From: Archangiaceae bacterium
Lineage (GTDB): Bacteria > Myxococcota > Myxococcia > Myxococcales > Myxococcaceae
Assembly (NCBI GenBank): GCA_023248915.1
Contig: JAHFDQ010000436.1
Location: 1 to 5,459 of the forward strand
Length of the DNA stretch: 5,459 nucleotides
Reading direction: 5' to 3'
Part shown: positions 4,879 to 5,459 of the stretch, piece after piece
Numbering within the stretch: position 1 is the first letter of the stretch
Layout of the letters: the number at the start of each line of letters is the position of its first letter
The notes under the pieces: generated by a model
What the model was told of the DNA's origin: nothing
Databases searched by the model: none
What the model saw: only the letters and a program-made list of their open reading frames with translations
Translations under genes and position numbers: made by a program

Positions 4879-5459
4879 ATGGAGTGGGGGCTGCCAGCAG
4901 AGGTGCGGTGTCTACGCTTGGCCGCGACGCAGCACGGCGTACTGCGGCGGGAACAGGCGATGGCGCTGGGGTTTTCCGACGACTCGATTTCCTGGAGGCT
5001 CGCTCGCGGCCGGTGGGAAAAGTTGCTGCCGAGCGTCTACCGGGTGGAAGGGGCTCCCCGAACCTGGCTGCAGCGGCTGAAAGCCGGGTGTCTGTGGGCG
5101 CGCCGCGGAGTGGCGGTGTCCCACCGTTCGGCCGCCGCACTCTGGCGCTTCGCCCGATTCCGGAACGAGCCCGTCGAGCTGTCTGTCACCCGAAACCTGC
5201 GAATGAAGTCGCCCTTCGTCGTCCACTGGGTTTCCGAGCTTCGGACTGCCGACTTGGGCTCTGTAGAGGGGCTGACGGTGACGTCCCCGACGCGAACACT
5301 GATCGACCTCTGTTCTTCCGTGGACGCGTCGACGATTCGCGCGTCCCTGGATGACTGCCTCGGGCGGAAGCTGACGACGCTCGACCGACTTGCCGTGCTG
5401 CTGGAACGAATGCGCAACGCCAGGGGCACGACCCAGCTTCGCGACCTGGTCGAGCGCTA
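4879..5459 (+). CDS. AbiEi-type antitoxin-domain protein (likely DUF559-fused family), N-terminal part, runs off the right edge
   Basis: At least 193 residues are encoded before the window ends mid-codon. Residues about 13-57 (HGVLRREQAMALGFSDDSISWRL with the GRWEKLLPSVYRV motif following) form the AbiEi_4-like winged helix: a 'turn to a recognition helix, then PSVYRV' arrangement seen in type IV toxin-antitoxin antitoxins. SHRSAAALW (81-89), VELSVTR (99-105) and the TSPTRTLIDL motif (135-144) follow, wording I know from actinobacterial and myxobacterial proteins that carry a C-terminal DUF559 (Vsr-like endonuclease fold) domain. That part would lie beyond 5459 and is not seen. The start is well fixed: an in-frame TGA lies at 4873-4875, ATG 4879 is the first start after it, and GGGGGTGA precedes it. 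No AbiEii toxin is visible upstream. Codon use differs from the neighbours: by my count about 20 percent of codons end in A/T, against about 8 percent in the PBP gene. A role in defence or DNA handling is only inferred. Confidence 0.8.
   Translation, partial: MEWGLPAEVRCLRLAATQHGVLRREQAMALGFSDDSISWRLARGRWEKLLPSVYRVEGAPRTWLQRLKAGCLWARRGVAVSHRSAAALWRFARFRNEPVELSVTRNLRMKSPFVVHWVSELRTADLGSVEGLTVTSPTRTLIDLCSSVDASTIRASLDDCLGRKLTTLDRLAVLLERMRNARGTTQLRDLVER

Noticed and set aside
4845..4890. Possible G-quadruplex from the G-runs around the AbiEi-type start codon
   Set aside because: Three runs of three or more Gs are close together, but the fourth is about 19 bases away, so the canonical loop limits are not met.
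4824..5354. Plus-strand 176-codon open frame overlapping the AbiEi-type gene
   Set aside because: It is in another frame, has no recognisable domain, and ends inside the AbiEi-type gene, which has family motifs and a good ribosome-binding site.

Overview
The window is GC-rich (strongly G/C at third codon positions), densely coded DNA from a bacterium with an outer-membrane-type class A penicillin-binding protein. The base composition, the proline-rich linkers and the gene types fit a myxobacterium (Myxococcota) or a close deltaproteobacterial relative. That placement is an inference; there is no rRNA or other lineage marker here.

Left part (1-2022, minus strand): a two-gene operon. An RluA-family 23S rRNA pseudouridine synthase (1063-2022) is followed with a 4-base ATGA stop/start overlap by a bifunctional class A penicillin-binding protein of the PBP1A type (1066 to beyond base 1). 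Only the N-terminal 355 residues of the PBP are present: cytoplasmic Pro-rich tail, membrane anchor and the complete glycosyltransferase (GT51) domain. Both of these genes run off or overlap in ways that simple start-to-stop scanning misses: the PBP leaves the left edge.

Middle part (2023-3679): a 43-base divergent gap holding a TTTGGC-TG-GCCAAA dyad separates the pseudouridine synthase from a plus-strand gene (2066-3520) for a 484-residue cytoplasmic protein with a short pentapeptide-repeat domain, a seven-proline linker, a long unrecognised helical region and a CPVC tail. A 159-base convergent gap with two GC-rich hairpins lies between it and the next gene.

Right part (3680-5459): a minus-strand metallo-beta-lactamase-fold nuclease of the SNM1-like / ligase-associated exonuclease type (3680-4678), then a 200-base divergent intergenic region with a 10-base inverted repeat (27-base spacer) and several CCTGC/GCAGG boxes. 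Last is the start of a plus-strand gene (4879 to beyond 5459) encoding an AbiEi-type winged-helix protein of the kind often fused to a DUF559 endonuclease-like domain. Its codon use is visibly less GC-biased than its neighbours', which suggests it is more recently acquired or weakly expressed.

Functionally this is mostly a housekeeping neighbourhood (ribosomal RNA modification, peptidoglycan synthesis, a putative DNA-processing nuclease). The least understood items are the pentapeptide-repeat protein and the AbiEi-type gene with its structured upstream region. I see no CRISPR array, insertion sequence, tRNA or rRNA.
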